Shown piece by piece: positions 36,308-45,797 of a stretch of DNA of 64,000 nucleotides. Source of the stretch: Psychrobacter immobilis (lineage in GTDB: Bacteria > Pseudomonadota > Gammaproteobacteria > Pseudomonadales > Moraxellaceae); NCBI RefSeq assembly GCF_904846185.1, contig NZ_CAJGZQ010000014.1:33463-97462 (forward strand), given 5' to 3'. The notes under the pieces are model-generated. The model saw nothing but the letters and a program-made list of their open reading frames with translations. It was not told the DNA's origin and searched no databases. Both the position numbers and the translations under genes were made by a program. Within the stretch, counting starts at the first letter, position 1. Every line of letters starts with the position of its first letter.

Positions 36308-38341
36308 ATGAAATCAAATAATTTTAATTATAGCCTGTTAGCCGTTGGTGTTGCTGCGGTAATGGGTATCTCTACTGGGGCTACGGCTGCCGTTAGTGGC
36401 ACATCAACGAAATCTCCTACTATTGTTAACGTAGCTGAAGCTACCTATTCTGTTAACAACGTTGAACAGCCTAAAGTCAAATCTAATGCTGTTACTGTTA
36501 ATATCTCAGAGCAGATTTCATTCTCACTTTTGGCGCAAAATTCTGGTAATGCGGATGATATAAATTCTGGTGGCAACGTAACTCCTGAAAAGGTGGTAGC
36601 GTTTGTACATAGATTAGAAAATACTGGTAACCGTACTGATGAATACACGGTCAATTTAAGCAATATCACTAATGGATCTGGTGATCAGGCTGATTACGAC
36701 CTTGGTGCTTCTACAGTTTCATACCAGTTATTTGAAGCTGGTGGGACTGCGGCTACTGGTTCAGGGACATCTGGCACTGATATTCCTGTTAACTCAATAC
36801 TTACTGGCACCAATAATGTCTTTACACTGACAGCTGGTCAGTATGTTGTATTCACTATCAATGCTAAGACGAAAGGCAATAAAGGCGGAGATACTCAAAA
36901 ACTCACTTTGACCGCTACGAGTACGGCTCTATCAACGAATACACCAGCAGGCGTTAGTAAGACATTAACCAATACAGATACATCAAGTACAGTTTTGCCT
37001 GTTTTTGGTATCGTAAAGTCGATAACTGACACGCTTAACCTTAATGACTTAGATGATACCGCTACCTATAGTATCAAAGTCACTAACGATGGCCGTGCAA
37101 CTTATGCTGCTGCTGCAACTGGTATCACCGTGCGTGATACATTACCTGCTGGTCTAATATTAGTAGCAAGTTCTGTAAAATCAACGGATGCTACTAGTGG
37201 TGCTTCTGTTGTAGAAACCACAACTGGTACTAATCAAGGCTTTGTGTATTCAGGTATTGATCTAGCTGTTGGGGTTAGTGTAACGATCACCTTTGATGTC
37301 CAACAAGACCCTAATGTAGCGCCTGTCAATGGTGTGATCAATCACGCGCGCGTTGAAGACACTTTAGATAGTGGTGTGACTATTATTGATAGTACCAATA
37401 AAGACGATGCTGCTGAAAATACGAAGACTTATTACCCTGCCGATGATGATACAGAGTATACCAATACTGCTGAGCCCGGTACTAAAGGTGGCGATTCAGC
37501 TGCGGCTCTAGAAGTCAATAAACGTAGTTTAACGATCTCTAATGGTGTCGATAATAAAGGCACTTCTAAAGAGATTGCTGTAGACGGTACTACTATCTTC
37601 ACTAATACCCTTACTAATACAGGTGATGCACCTGAGGGCGGCACCAATCGTCCTATTACCATTAAAATTACTGATCCTGATGCTAAGACACCACTTGGCA
37701 TCATAACTGACACAGCTGCCACTAATCGTCCTAGCTATAAATTAGCTGATGGCACAACAGGATATTTAGAACCTACTAGCACTGCTGGCGAATATCGTCT
37801 TCCAAGTTCAGTGATTATTGCATCAAAGGGCACTGTTGATATTATTTATACAGTCAAGTCTGATGGCACAGGTGCGCTAAATAAGACTGAAAATAATATC
37901 GTCACTATCACACCTGCTGGTAATGATCCTTCAGCGCCAGCCATTGCTACTAATACCACAACCATAAAAGGCTTAACGCTAGCTAAGTTACAAGTACTTG
38001 ATGCTAATTGTGATGGTACTGCTGAGGGTACATTTGTAAATACTGCTATCGATGCTGAACCAAACCAATGCGTTATCTATAAGATTGATGCTACCAACAC
38101 ATCCACTACCGCACTAGGCTTTGATATTACAGGATTGACCATTTTAGATCCTAAATCTAAATTCGCAGCCGCGGCAGACTATGTAGCAGGATCTGCTACC
38201 ACACCTGGAGTGCAAGCCACTAATATCACCACAGCAGCAAATGATGATGGTACTAATATCAATACAACAATCACTACTTTGTCACCTCAAAGTACTGCAA
38301 CTCTCCAATTTAGAGTCAAGATAAAGGACGCTCCTAAATAA
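36308..38341 (+). CDS. Secreted DUF11-repeat protein
   Basis: A 677-residue exported protein (signal about residues 1-27, ending TGATAA). It starts with a NVAEATYSVNN...SNAVTVNISEQ domain, then a beta-rich region, a clear DUF11 repeat (about 231-350, YSIKVTNDGRATY...VRDTLPAGL) and further repeat-like segments. The C-terminal domain (about 558-677) has C568 and C588 in PNQCVIYKIDATN. That last domain resembles the C-terminus of the 668-residue protein. Asp/Thr/Asn-rich composition and few basic residues fit an extracellular protein. AGGA precedes ATG 36308. No anchor motif. Function unknown. Confidence 0.8.
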   Translation: MKSNNFNYSLLAVGVAAVMGISTGATAAVSGTSTKSPTIVNVAEATYSVNNVEQPKVKSNAVTVNISEQISFSLLAQNSGNADDINSGGNVTPEKVVAFVHRLENTGNRTDEYTVNLSNITNGSGDQADYDLGASTVSYQLFEAGGTAATGSGTSGTDIPVNSILTGTNNVFTLTAGQYVVFTINAKTKGNKGGDTQKLTLTATSTALSTNTPAGVSKTLTNTDTSSTVLPVFGIVKSITDTLNLNDLDDTATYSIKVTNDGRATYAAAATGITVRDTLPAGLILVASSVKSTDATSGASVVETTTGTNQGFVYSGIDLAVGVSVTITFDVQQDPNVAPVNGVINHARVEDTLDSGVTIIDSTNKDDAAENTKTYYPADDDTEYTNTAEPGTKGGDSAAALEVNKRSLTISNGVDNKGTSKEIAVDGTTIFTNTLTNTGDAPEGGTNRPITIKITDPDAKTPLGIITDTAATNRPSYKLADGTTGYLEPTSTAGEYRLPSSVIIASKGTVDIIYTVKSDGTGALNKTENNIVTITPAGNDPSAPAIATNTTTIKGLTLAKLQVLDANCDGTAEGTFVNTAIDAEPNQCVIYKIDATNTSTTALGFDITGLTILDPKSKFAAAADYVAGSATTPGVQATNITTAANDDGTNINTTITTLSPQSTATLQFRVKIKDAPK

Positions 38342-38451
38342 TCTCAACCTTAATAAAAATAACTATTTATCGTTCCACTGATTCTACAAGTACATCAAGT
38401 GCTTGTAGAACTACCCTTACCCTCACTGATATTTTATTGGATAAGCGACAT

Positions 38452-41400
38452 ATGACTCTATCTACCATGACACCGTCTAATCGTACTGCATTGTGTTCAG
38501 CGAAGATCTCTGCGCTGTCATTGGCAATGTTGCTTATGCAATCAAATATCGCGATTGCAGCTGATGCAGCAAACCTTAATCTGCAAATCATCAACAATAT
38601 TGCAAATGCTAGCTATAACGTCAATAACCAGACTGACGTCACAATATCTAGCACCTCAAACCAAGTACAAGTCAAAGCCTCAGACCTTCCTGAATACGGT
38701 ATTGAACTTACTCAACAGCCGTTACTTACCGTTATGCCTAACGCCTTGGTTAACTGGGTAAATGTCCTAAGCAATACCAGCTATAGCAATCAGACTGTTG
38801 AGTTAACATTGGCTGTATCTCCAACGCTCTCAAACTTAAAAGTCTATCAAGATCTAAATAAAAACGGCGTCGTTGATAATGGTGATACTGAAGTTATTTT
38901 CGATAATTTAAGCGCACAAATCAAACTTGGACACAGTGAAAGTATCCAGTTTATCGTGCAAGCTTTATCAGATGCTAACGGCAAAAGTGGCGATACTGCA
39001 GATATTAAAATTGGCGCTGTCGTTCTAGAAGACCCATCCGTATCGAGTGTCAACGCGATTGATAGACTAATCATCGTTGAGCCTGAAATCAAATTTACAA
39101 CGCCTAAGTTTGACGAAAACAAAACCACCTCACAAATCGAGGAAAACGTCTATATCGATGCCAGCTATGCGCAGTGTAACGTTCAGCTAGATAAGCCAGA
39201 TCAAGTATGGGTCACGATTACCTCTTTGTTGACGGGTGACAAATACGCATTGAAAGCGATTGAGACGGGCAATAGTACTGGTAAATATCAGCTATCAGCA
39301 CCAACACAAAACAATGCCAACGCTGTCAATGACAAATTTATTCAGACTCTAGCAAATGATACGTTGACTGCAAGTCTAGACGCCTGTATCGCGCCTTCTG
39401 TCGGCACTGGCGCTGAGCAGCTACCAAGCGAAGGTGACTTCACCGTACGTATCGATGACTTAGATACACAAATCAATATCGTCGATGATAGCCCAAGCTT
39501 AGTCGTCACCAAAGAAAGCGACGTTAAAAGCGCTGAATTTGGTGATTATGTTAGCTACACCATTAATATCACCAATAGTGGCAACTCTACCGCTTATGAT
39601 GTGCAACTAAAAGACGCCCTACCACGTGGTTTTGCTTATGTAGATGGTAGTGTACGTGTCAACCAAACTACTGATATCAATATCGACCAAGCGCAAACCA
39701 CTGAGTTTAAAGCTGATGGTAAATATCAGGTGCTAAATTTAGGTAATATGGCAAATGGCGAAAGTAAAAAAATCACGTATCGTGTCTTAATCGGTGCCTC
39801 ATCATTAGGCGGTGATGGCATCAACCGCGCGACTGCTGTTGCTAGCAATGAACAAGGTAAAAGCTTAGTTTCAAGAGAAGCACAGTGGAAGATTGAAGTA
39901 GAGCGCGGCGTCATGAATACTGATGGCATCATCATCGGTAAGGTCTACCACGATATCAACCGTGACGGCATTCAACAAAAAGAAGATGGCGAACTTGGCG
40001 TTGCAGGCGTGCGTATCTACATGGAAAACGGTAACTTTGTCGTGACTGATCCTGAAGGTAAATATAACTTTTATGGTGTCAGTGCCAAAACTCACGTCTT
40101 AAAAGTTGACCGCACCACCATCCCTCACTCAACCGAGATGGTCACCCAAAGTAATCGCAATGCGGGCGATGCTGGCAGCCGTTTCGTTGACTTGAAATAT
40201 GGCGAATTACATCGTGCCGATTTCGGTATCGTTGTCGGTATGGGCGATAGCACTGAGCGTTTGAATACGGAGCTTGTCGCTCGTAGCAAATCAGTGAGCG
40301 CTAAGAATGATAGCCTTGAGCAAGCAGTAAAAACTGAGCTAACCCTAGATCCTGACTACAATCGTGACTACGATGATAATGTAGACGCCAGTGGCTGCAA
40401 CATCAATGGCGACTTAGATCTGGGCAGCAACTGTGACTCTGCTATCGTCAATGAGATGATCAATCCAGCCGCCAATCGTGTTGATATGACCGTAACTACG
40501 GTAGCACCGCCAGTAGAAAAAGAGCTGGAAGAATATCTCAAAGAAGTGGCTAACAATGACGTGGCTTTTATCAATTTAAACGAAGGTCAACAGCTCAGCA
40601 CTTATAAACAAATGGTACAGGTGCAAGCGCCACTGGGTTCAATATTTACACTATATGCCAATGGAAAAGCAGTATCAGAACAACAAATCGGCAAAACTGC
40701 TGAGCAAGAAAAACAGAATGTGACTGCCTTTGATTACTATGCGGTCGACTTAAAACGCGGCAACAATATCTTGCGCGGTGTCGCTACTGACGTGAATGGC
40801 AAAATTATCTCTGAGCAAACCATTAAAGTATCAACGCCGAACAGTTTACAAGCCATTGACTATCGCACTCAAGCGCAGCTAGTACCGGCAGATGGTGTTA
40901 GCGATTATCAAGTCGTTATTAGCCTAAAAGACCGTGATGGCCGTCCTTATATCGCCTCAACACCTATCACTATCGATACCAATATCGGCCGTATCAATCT
41001 TAATGACAGCAGTAAAGATCAAGCTGGTACGCAAGTTATTGTCTCAGGTGGCGAGCTACTCATACCCGTGACTGCACCAAGTGTACCGGGTAAAGGTGAG
41101 TTGGTCATCGACACTGGTAGCAGTAAACAGATTATCCCGTTACAATTTACCGCGCAATTACGTCCTCTCATTGCCGTCGGCATCGTCGAAGGCGCGATCT
41201 CACTTAAAGACTTTGATGGCAGCAGCATTACTGACGCCCAAGGCGCTTTTGAGCAAGAGCTCAATGATTTCGCTGGTAACGATGACTATACCGCTTCTGG
41301 TCGCGCCGCGATGTTCCTTAAAGGCAAAGTACGTGGCGATTATTTGCTCACTTTGGCTTATGACAGCGACAAAAAAGGCGAGCGCCTGTTCCGTGATATC

Positions 41401-43785
41401 GAGCCTGGCGAATACTATCCTGTCTATGGTGATTCATCAGCCAAAGGCTTTGATGCGCAATCTACCAGCAAACTCTATATGCGCTTGGACAAGGGTCGCT
41501 CATTTGTTATGTATGGCGACTTAAAAACTCAAATCGATAACGATGAAGGTATTAAATTAGGTCAATATAACCGTACGTTGACTGGCCTAAAAGCCCAGTA
41601 TGAAGATAGCAATACTCGCATTACCGCCTTTGTCGCGGAGACGAGTACCAGCCAGCGCGTCAATGAGACTCGTGGTCTTGGTATCTCAGGCCCTTATCCA
41701 TTGGCTGAAAACTTTGATGCCGTATTAGAAAACTCAGAAACTGTCGAAGTGATCACTCGTGACGCCAACAATCCAGGCTTGATCATTAGCCGTGAGACCC
41801 TTACCCGCTTTGCCGATTATGAAATTGACCCTATCAGTCGCAGCTTATTTTTAAAAGCCCCTATCGCTAGCCAAGACATCGATGGCAACCCTATTTATCT
41901 ACGAGTCACTGTAGAAGTAGATGAAGGCGGCGAAAAATACTTGGTCGGTGGCATTGCTGCCAAGCAGCAGTTGACTGATAAAGTCGCCATCGGTGGTAGC
42001 TATGTCAACAGTGATGACCCTCTTAACAAAGAAGAGCTGGCTAGCGTCAACAGCGTTATCAAGTTTAACGATAATCTAAAACTGGTCGCTGAATACGCGA
42101 TGAATAAAGCTGAGAATCCAAATTTTCAGCCAAGCAATCAAATTAATGCGACAGAATTAGACGGTCAGGACGCAGAAGGTAATGCCTTGCGTATCGAGCT
42201 TGACTTTGATAACAAGAAAAACACTCGTGCCAAAGCTTATTATAACGATACTGACGAAGGTTTCGTGACTGGTGCCTCGCCGCAGACTGCTGGGCGCGCT
42301 GAATCAGGCGTCGAAGTCACTCATTTAATTAATGACAAAAAGACCGCGCTAAAACTAGAAGGCGTGCGCACTAAAGATCATACCACTGATGCTAGCCGCC
42401 AAGGTGTCTTAGCCAGTATTGAACAGCGTTTGAGCACCAACATCATTGGCGAGATTGGCTTACGTTATTATAAGCAAGATGCAACGGCAGCTTCACGCAA
42501 TATCCAAGCGGTAACAGACGTCGTAGATGTGACTGACAACACTCTCTTTAATGACGATATTATCAATCAATCGGCGCTAAATAATGTCAGTGATTCTGAA
42601 AAAGATATTGGAGGTACTACCGCCCGCGCTCGTATCACGGCACGGTTACCCAAGCTCAATGACTCTTTAGTATTTGCAGAATATGAGCAAGATATTGATA
42701 ACAGTAATCGTAATGCCACCTCCATCGGAGGCGAGACGCCGCTAGGTGGTTTAGGCCGCCTATACGCCCGTCATGACTTGATCAACAGTCTATCTGGTAG
42801 CTATGGTCTTGATGATACTGAAGAACGTCAGCGTACCGTATTTGGTTTTGATGCCGCTTATATGAAAGATGGCAAAGTCTATAGCGAATATCGCATGAGT
42901 GACGCCATTAGTGCTCGCGAAGCGGAAGCGGCCATTGGTCTAAAAAACAAGTGGTATGTTCAAGAAGGTCTGACTTTAAACACCTTATTTGAGCGTGTTG
43001 AATCATTAGAGGGCGATACCGAGAACACCGCAACGGCAGCTGGCATTGGTGTAGAGTATCTTGCGAAAGAAGATTACAAAGCCTCAGCGCGTTTTGAGAA
43101 GCGTTGGGGTGAGACTAGTGACACATTGCTAGGTAGCGCTGGTATTGCTTATCGCTATACCGATGATGTGACTCTGTTGGCCAAGGACATCTACTCACGC
43201 GTCGATTATGACGATGGCAATCGCACGATTAATCGTTTCCAGCTAGGAGCTGCCTATCGTGATTATGATAGCAATCAGTTAGACATGTTAGCCAAGCTTG
43301 AGTATCGCTTAGATGATAACAGTACTGGCGATGACGCCTATCAAAAAGATGCCGTTATCTGGTCATTGAGTGGTAACTATCATCCAACGCGTCCGTTGAC
43401 GTTGTCAGGTCGTTACGCGGGTAAATATACTCAGCTTGATGCTGATAATATCAGTAGCGACAATACAGCCCATGCGCTTTATGCTCGTGGTCTATATGAC
43501 ATCAGTGAGCGCTGGGATGTGGGCTTGCAAGCAGGCACTTATTGGAACAAACAAGCAGATGATATGTCTTATATGCTGGGTGCGGAAGTAGGCTATAGCC
43601 CGATGACCAACCTTTGGTTGTCACTAGGTTATAACTTCATGGGCTTTGAGGATGAAGACATCGCTTATGACGATAGCACTATGGAAGGCGCTTACTTTAG
43701 ATTACGTTTCAAGTTTGACGAAGACCTATTCAAACGTGATGATCCACGTAAGAACCAGCGTTTGACGACTCACTCTACATTGTAA
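38452..43785 (+). CDS. Giant outer-membrane protein: DUF11 and SdrD-B domains plus C-terminal beta-barrel
   Basis: A 1777-residue protein with a signal segment (about residues 22-40, ending AIAADA), a domain like the N-terminus of the 677-residue protein (NIANASYNVNN...SNQVQV), a DUF11 repeat (about 350-475) and an SdrD-B-like domain (about 493-560, GKVYHDINRDGIQQKEDGE). A charged linker and an Ig/invasin-like region (about 700-900) follow, then about 870 residues of alternating amphipathic strands ending in YFRLRFKFDEDLF. The last part fits a large beta-barrel; YPVYGDSSAKGFD and LYMRLDKGRSFVMYGD are the landmark motifs. I use ATG 38452; an upstream TTG (38437) has no support. It probably anchors or exports the neighbouring secreted proteins; that role is inferred. 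Confidence 0.8.
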   Translation: MTLSTMTPSNRTALCSAKISALSLAMLLMQSNIAIAADAANLNLQIINNIANASYNVNNQTDVTISSTSNQVQVKASDLPEYGIELTQQPLLTVMPNALVNWVNVLSNTSYSNQTVELTLAVSPTLSNLKVYQDLNKNGVVDNGDTEVIFDNLSAQIKLGHSESIQFIVQALSDANGKSGDTADIKIGAVVLEDPSVSSVNAIDRLIIVEPEIKFTTPKFDENKTTSQIEENVYIDASYAQCNVQLDKPDQVWVTITSLLTGDKYALKAIETGNSTGKYQLSAPTQNNANAVNDKFIQTLANDTLTASLDACIAPSVGTGAEQLPSEGDFTVRIDDLDTQINIVDDSPSLVVTKESDVKSAEFGDYVSYTINITNSGNSTAYDVQLKDALPRGFAYVDGSVRVNQTTDINIDQAQTTEFKADGKYQVLNLGNMANGESKKITYRVLIGASSLGGDGINRATAVASNEQGKSLVSREAQWKIEVERGVMNTDGIIIGKVYHDINRDGIQQKEDGELGVAGVRIYMENGNFVVTDPEGKYNFYGVSAKTHVLKVDRTTIPHSTEMVTQSNRNAGDAGSRFVDLKYGELHRADFGIVVGMGDSTERLNTELVARSKSVSAKNDSLEQAVKTELTLDPDYNRDYDDNVDASGCNINGDLDLGSNCDSAIVNEMINPAANRVDMTVTTVAPPVEKELEEYLKEVANNDVAFINLNEGQQLSTYKQMVQVQAPLGSIFTLYANGKAVSEQQIGKTAEQEKQNVTAFDYYAVDLKRGNNILRGVATDVNGKIISEQTIKVSTPNSLQAIDYRTQAQLVPADGVSDYQVVISLKDRDGRPYIASTPITIDTNIGRINLNDSSKDQAGTQVIVSGGELLIPVTAPSVPGKGELVIDTGSSKQIIPLQFTAQLRPLIAVGIVEGAISLKDFDGSSITDAQGAFEQELNDFAGNDDYTASGRAAMFLKGKVRGDYLLTLAYDSDKKGERLFRDIEPGEYYPVYGDSSAKGFDAQSTSKLYMRLDKGRSFVMYGDLKTQIDNDEGIKLGQYNRTLTGLKAQYEDSNTRITAFVAETSTSQRVNETRGLGISGPYPLAENFDAVLENSETVEVITRDANNPGLIISRETLTRFADYEIDPISRSLFLKAPIASQDIDGNPIYLRVTVEVDEGGEKYLVGGIAAKQQLTDKVAIGGSYVNSDDPLNKEELASVNSVIKFNDNLKLVAEYAMNKAENPNFQPSNQINATELDGQDAEGNALRIELDFDNKKNTRAKAYYNDTDEGFVTGASPQTAGRAESGVEVTHLINDKKTALKLEGVRTKDHTTDASRQGVLASIEQRLSTNIIGEIGLRYYKQDATAASRNIQAVTDVVDVTDNTLFNDDIINQSALNNVSDSEKDIGGTTARARITARLPKLNDSLVFAEYEQDIDNSNRNATSIGGETPLGGLGRLYARHDLINSLSGSYGLDDTEERQRTVFGFDAAYMKDGKVYSEYRMSDAISAREAEAAIGLKNKWYVQEGLTLNTLFERVESLEGDTENTATAAGIGVEYLAKEDYKASARFEKRWGETSDTLLGSAGIAYRYTDDVTLLAKDIYSRVDYDDGNRTINRFQLGAAYRDYDSNQLDMLAKLEYRLDDNSTGDDAYQKDAVIWSLSGNYHPTRPLTLSGRYAGKYTQLDADNISSDNTAHALYARGLYDISERWDVGLQAGTYWNKQADDMSYMLGAEVGYSPMTNLWLSLGYNFMGFEDEDIAYDDSTMEGAYFRLRFKFDEDLFKRDDPRKNQRLTTHSTL

Positions 43786-43876
43786 TTTATCCCCATTGTC
43801 GTGTTATCATCTGACGACAATGCGGGCGTTAACGCGCTGTTCATCATATTATATGACAGATATATTTTAATAAGCG

Positions 43877-44725
43877 ATGAGATCAGCGCCGAAAACCGCA
43901 AGTACCAATACCAATATTGATACTGATCCGCTTAATATGAGGTTTTGCATCATGCCTAATCCTGCCAACAAAGCAGCCCATTATAAACAGCCCATAAAGG
44001 CTTTATTATCAACCGTTTTTTTCCTGACAATGACCTCGGTTGCATCGGCGAGTCATCATACTCCTGAAGTGGCAGTAACCCGTGACGCTACTCACTGTGC
44101 CAATGAGGTTCAAACTCAGTCTCACCACCCAAAATACCAAAGTACGCGCCAACGTGCTATGAACTGTATGTTGACAGAGTTACAAGCATATCAACAAGAA
44201 AATATGAGCGCACGTCAACAATACTTTGCCTATAAAGCTCAGGCTTGGCTTAACTACGCCATCCATCAAGACAGCATAAATAGTCGTTCACCTGCTGGGC
44301 AGCAAGCCGCACAGGCAGCAGAGACGATTTTGACCACCTTGAAAAATGGCAAGGAACAAGATCTCAACCTTATTCAAGACATACCATCAAACTCTGCTCT
44401 CATGCGCCCCGATCTATGGGCAACCTTAAGCGCGCTAAAAGATAGCGGTGGTATCGAGTCAGCACCACGAGAGATAGCCTTCAGCGAGGTCGCTTTAATT
44501 TGGGCTGCTACGAACCAGTGCGAGCGCGGCTGGCGGGAATCAGGCATCCATTTTCGAATGGCAGATCGTTGGCTTGAACAAGCCCGCGAAGCTTACGTCA
44601 ATACCCATGATTCACAGACTAACGTCGCTTTGGAAGAATTGATCGTCAGCTATTATAAGCAATATGAGACATTAGATGCGAGTACTGATAGTTGCCGTGG
44701 GCAAGTATTAACGCTTATCCGTTAA
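43877..44725 (+). CDS. Exported helical protein of the surface cluster
   Basis: A 282-residue protein with a hydrophobic segment (about residues 44-59, LLSTVFFLTMTSVASASHH) preceded by a long polar n-region. The true start may be ATG 43937 or 43952, which would give a normal signal peptide. The mature part is helical and Gln/Ala-rich, with four Cys that could form disulfides (CANE, MNCML, NQCERGW, DSCRGQ). The YKAQAWLNYA segment resembles the helical region found before OmpA domains in some Moraxellaceae proteins, but no OmpA peptidoglycan-binding domain follows. It lies 91 bp after the barrel gene and ends at a terminator, so it is the last gene of the operon. Likely periplasmic; function unknown. 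Confidence 0.7.
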   Translation: MRSAPKTASTNTNIDTDPLNMRFCIMPNPANKAAHYKQPIKALLSTVFFLTMTSVASASHHTPEVAVTRDATHCANEVQTQSHHPKYQSTRQRAMNCMLTELQAYQQENMSARQQYFAYKAQAWLNYAIHQDSINSRSPAGQQAAQAAETILTTLKNGKEQDLNLIQDIPSNSALMRPDLWATLSALKDSGGIESAPREIAFSEVALIWAATNQCERGWRESGIHFRMADRWLEQAREAYVNTHDSQTNVALEELIVSYYKQYETLDASTDSCRGQVLTLIR

Positions 44726-44762
44726 GTCCATTATTATCACTGCTCATCAATGCAGTAAATAC

Positions 44763-44793
44763 AAAAAAGCCGACATATAATGTCGGCTTTTTT
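44763..44793. terminator. Bidirectional terminator at end of surface cluster
   Basis: AAAAAAGCCGACA-TATAA-TGTCGGCTTTTTT. It separates the cluster from the convergent TetR gene. Confidence 0.9.
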
Positions 44794-44810
44794 GTATTTA
44801 CTTAACAGAT

Positions 44811-44837
44811 ATTAGAGCATGTTAACCATGCCCTAAT
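44811..44837. repeat. MITE-like repeat fragment D (fused ends)
   Basis: TATTAGAGCATGTTAACCATGCCCTAATG is a near-palindrome made of the left and right terminal motifs (TTAGAGCATG / CATGCCCTAA) of the dispersed repeat, with the interior missing. Confidence 0.5.
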
Positions 44838-44866
44838 GTCTATATATCATCTAAATAGCGAAAAAA

Positions 44867-45562
44867 CTAGCGATTCTTACGCGGTAGCTTTTCTGGTAGA
44901 TAGCAACGCAAATAAGCGATAAACGCAGTGTTTGCTTCTTGGATATATTCATTGGTAATGCTTTGGTGACGACGATAAGACAATGTGAATATCGCATTAA
45001 TAATGCTATAAGCAATCAATAGCGTGTCTTGAATATCATGGAAACTCGGCATCTCATAGCGCTCTGATAAACGCTTATAAACCAAATCGACGATTTGATG
45101 ATCGATATCTTCACCAAAACTATCACCTTCAAAATCAGGCGTGTTCGTGTCATAAATGAGCTTGGCTTTGGTTTCGTCGTTATGGAATATCGTCACACAA
45201 TTATCAATAAGCGCCGTCAAATAGCCCTGCCATCTGTCATAATTACCAATATCGACTGTTTCTACTATTTCTAATATTTCGATAGCATTCAAAAAACGCA
45301 ATGCTAAAAATATCGCTTCGATGTTAGGAAAAAAGTGATAAGCAGAAGCTCTTGGAATGCCTGCTTCTTCACATACAGCCGCCAAAGTAATGTCATTGAT
45401 AGGTTGGGTTTCACTTAACTTCTTGGCACCAGCCAAAAGTTTTTGACGGCGCGCACGGCCTTGTTGGCTGGTAAACTTGAACTTATTCGGGACCAGTTTT
45501 TTTGCCAGTTCCGAATCTACCAACACATCTTCAATCTTTTCGTCTTTATTTTCGCTCATCAT
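44867..45562 (-). CDS. TetR-family transcriptional regulator
   Basis: A 231-residue regulator with an N-terminal HTH (about residues 35-85; ITLAAVCEEAGIPRASAYHFFPNI as three short motifs) and a helical ligand domain. The start is ATG 45562 or the adjacent ATG 45559, with AAGAG upstream. It is convergent with the surface cluster and not divergent from a typical target, so its regulon is unknown. The region around residues 130-140 (YDTNTPDFEGD) may form the ligand pocket entrance, but no ligand can be named. Confidence 0.88.
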   Translation of the reverse strand: MMSENKDEKIEDVLVDSELAKKLVPNKFKFTSQQGRARRQKLLAGAKKLSETQPINDITLAAVCEEAGIPRASAYHFFPNIEAIFLALRFLNAIEILEIVETVDIGNYDRWQGYLTALIDNCVTIFHNDETKAKLIYDTNTPDFEGDSFGEDIDHQIVDLVYKRLSERYEMPSFHDIQDTLLIAYSIINAIFTLSYRRHQSITNEYIQEANTAFIAYLRCYLPEKLPRKNR

Positions 45563-45797
45563 AAGTCTCTTAATGTTACACCCTATTTTATAAATATAAT
45601 CTTCAATAGATAGTATTCGCCCTAAATTGAAGAATTACATCCTATTAGCTAATAATGTAGCACTGATATTAGCGCTACTATGTCTAATGGAGAGGCATCA
45701 TAAACGCTTGTACACTATCAAGCAAGGGAGATAAATGGGTTAAAAATTAATGTATAGGTCAACCATTTAATAGCGTTAACCACGTAATGTAAAAAAT

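Noticed and set aside
40500..41300. The 1777-residue protein as a TonB-dependent receptor
   Set aside because: No TonB box or plug domain motif was seen; the region before the barrel looks like Ig/invasin-type and SdrD-B-type modules.
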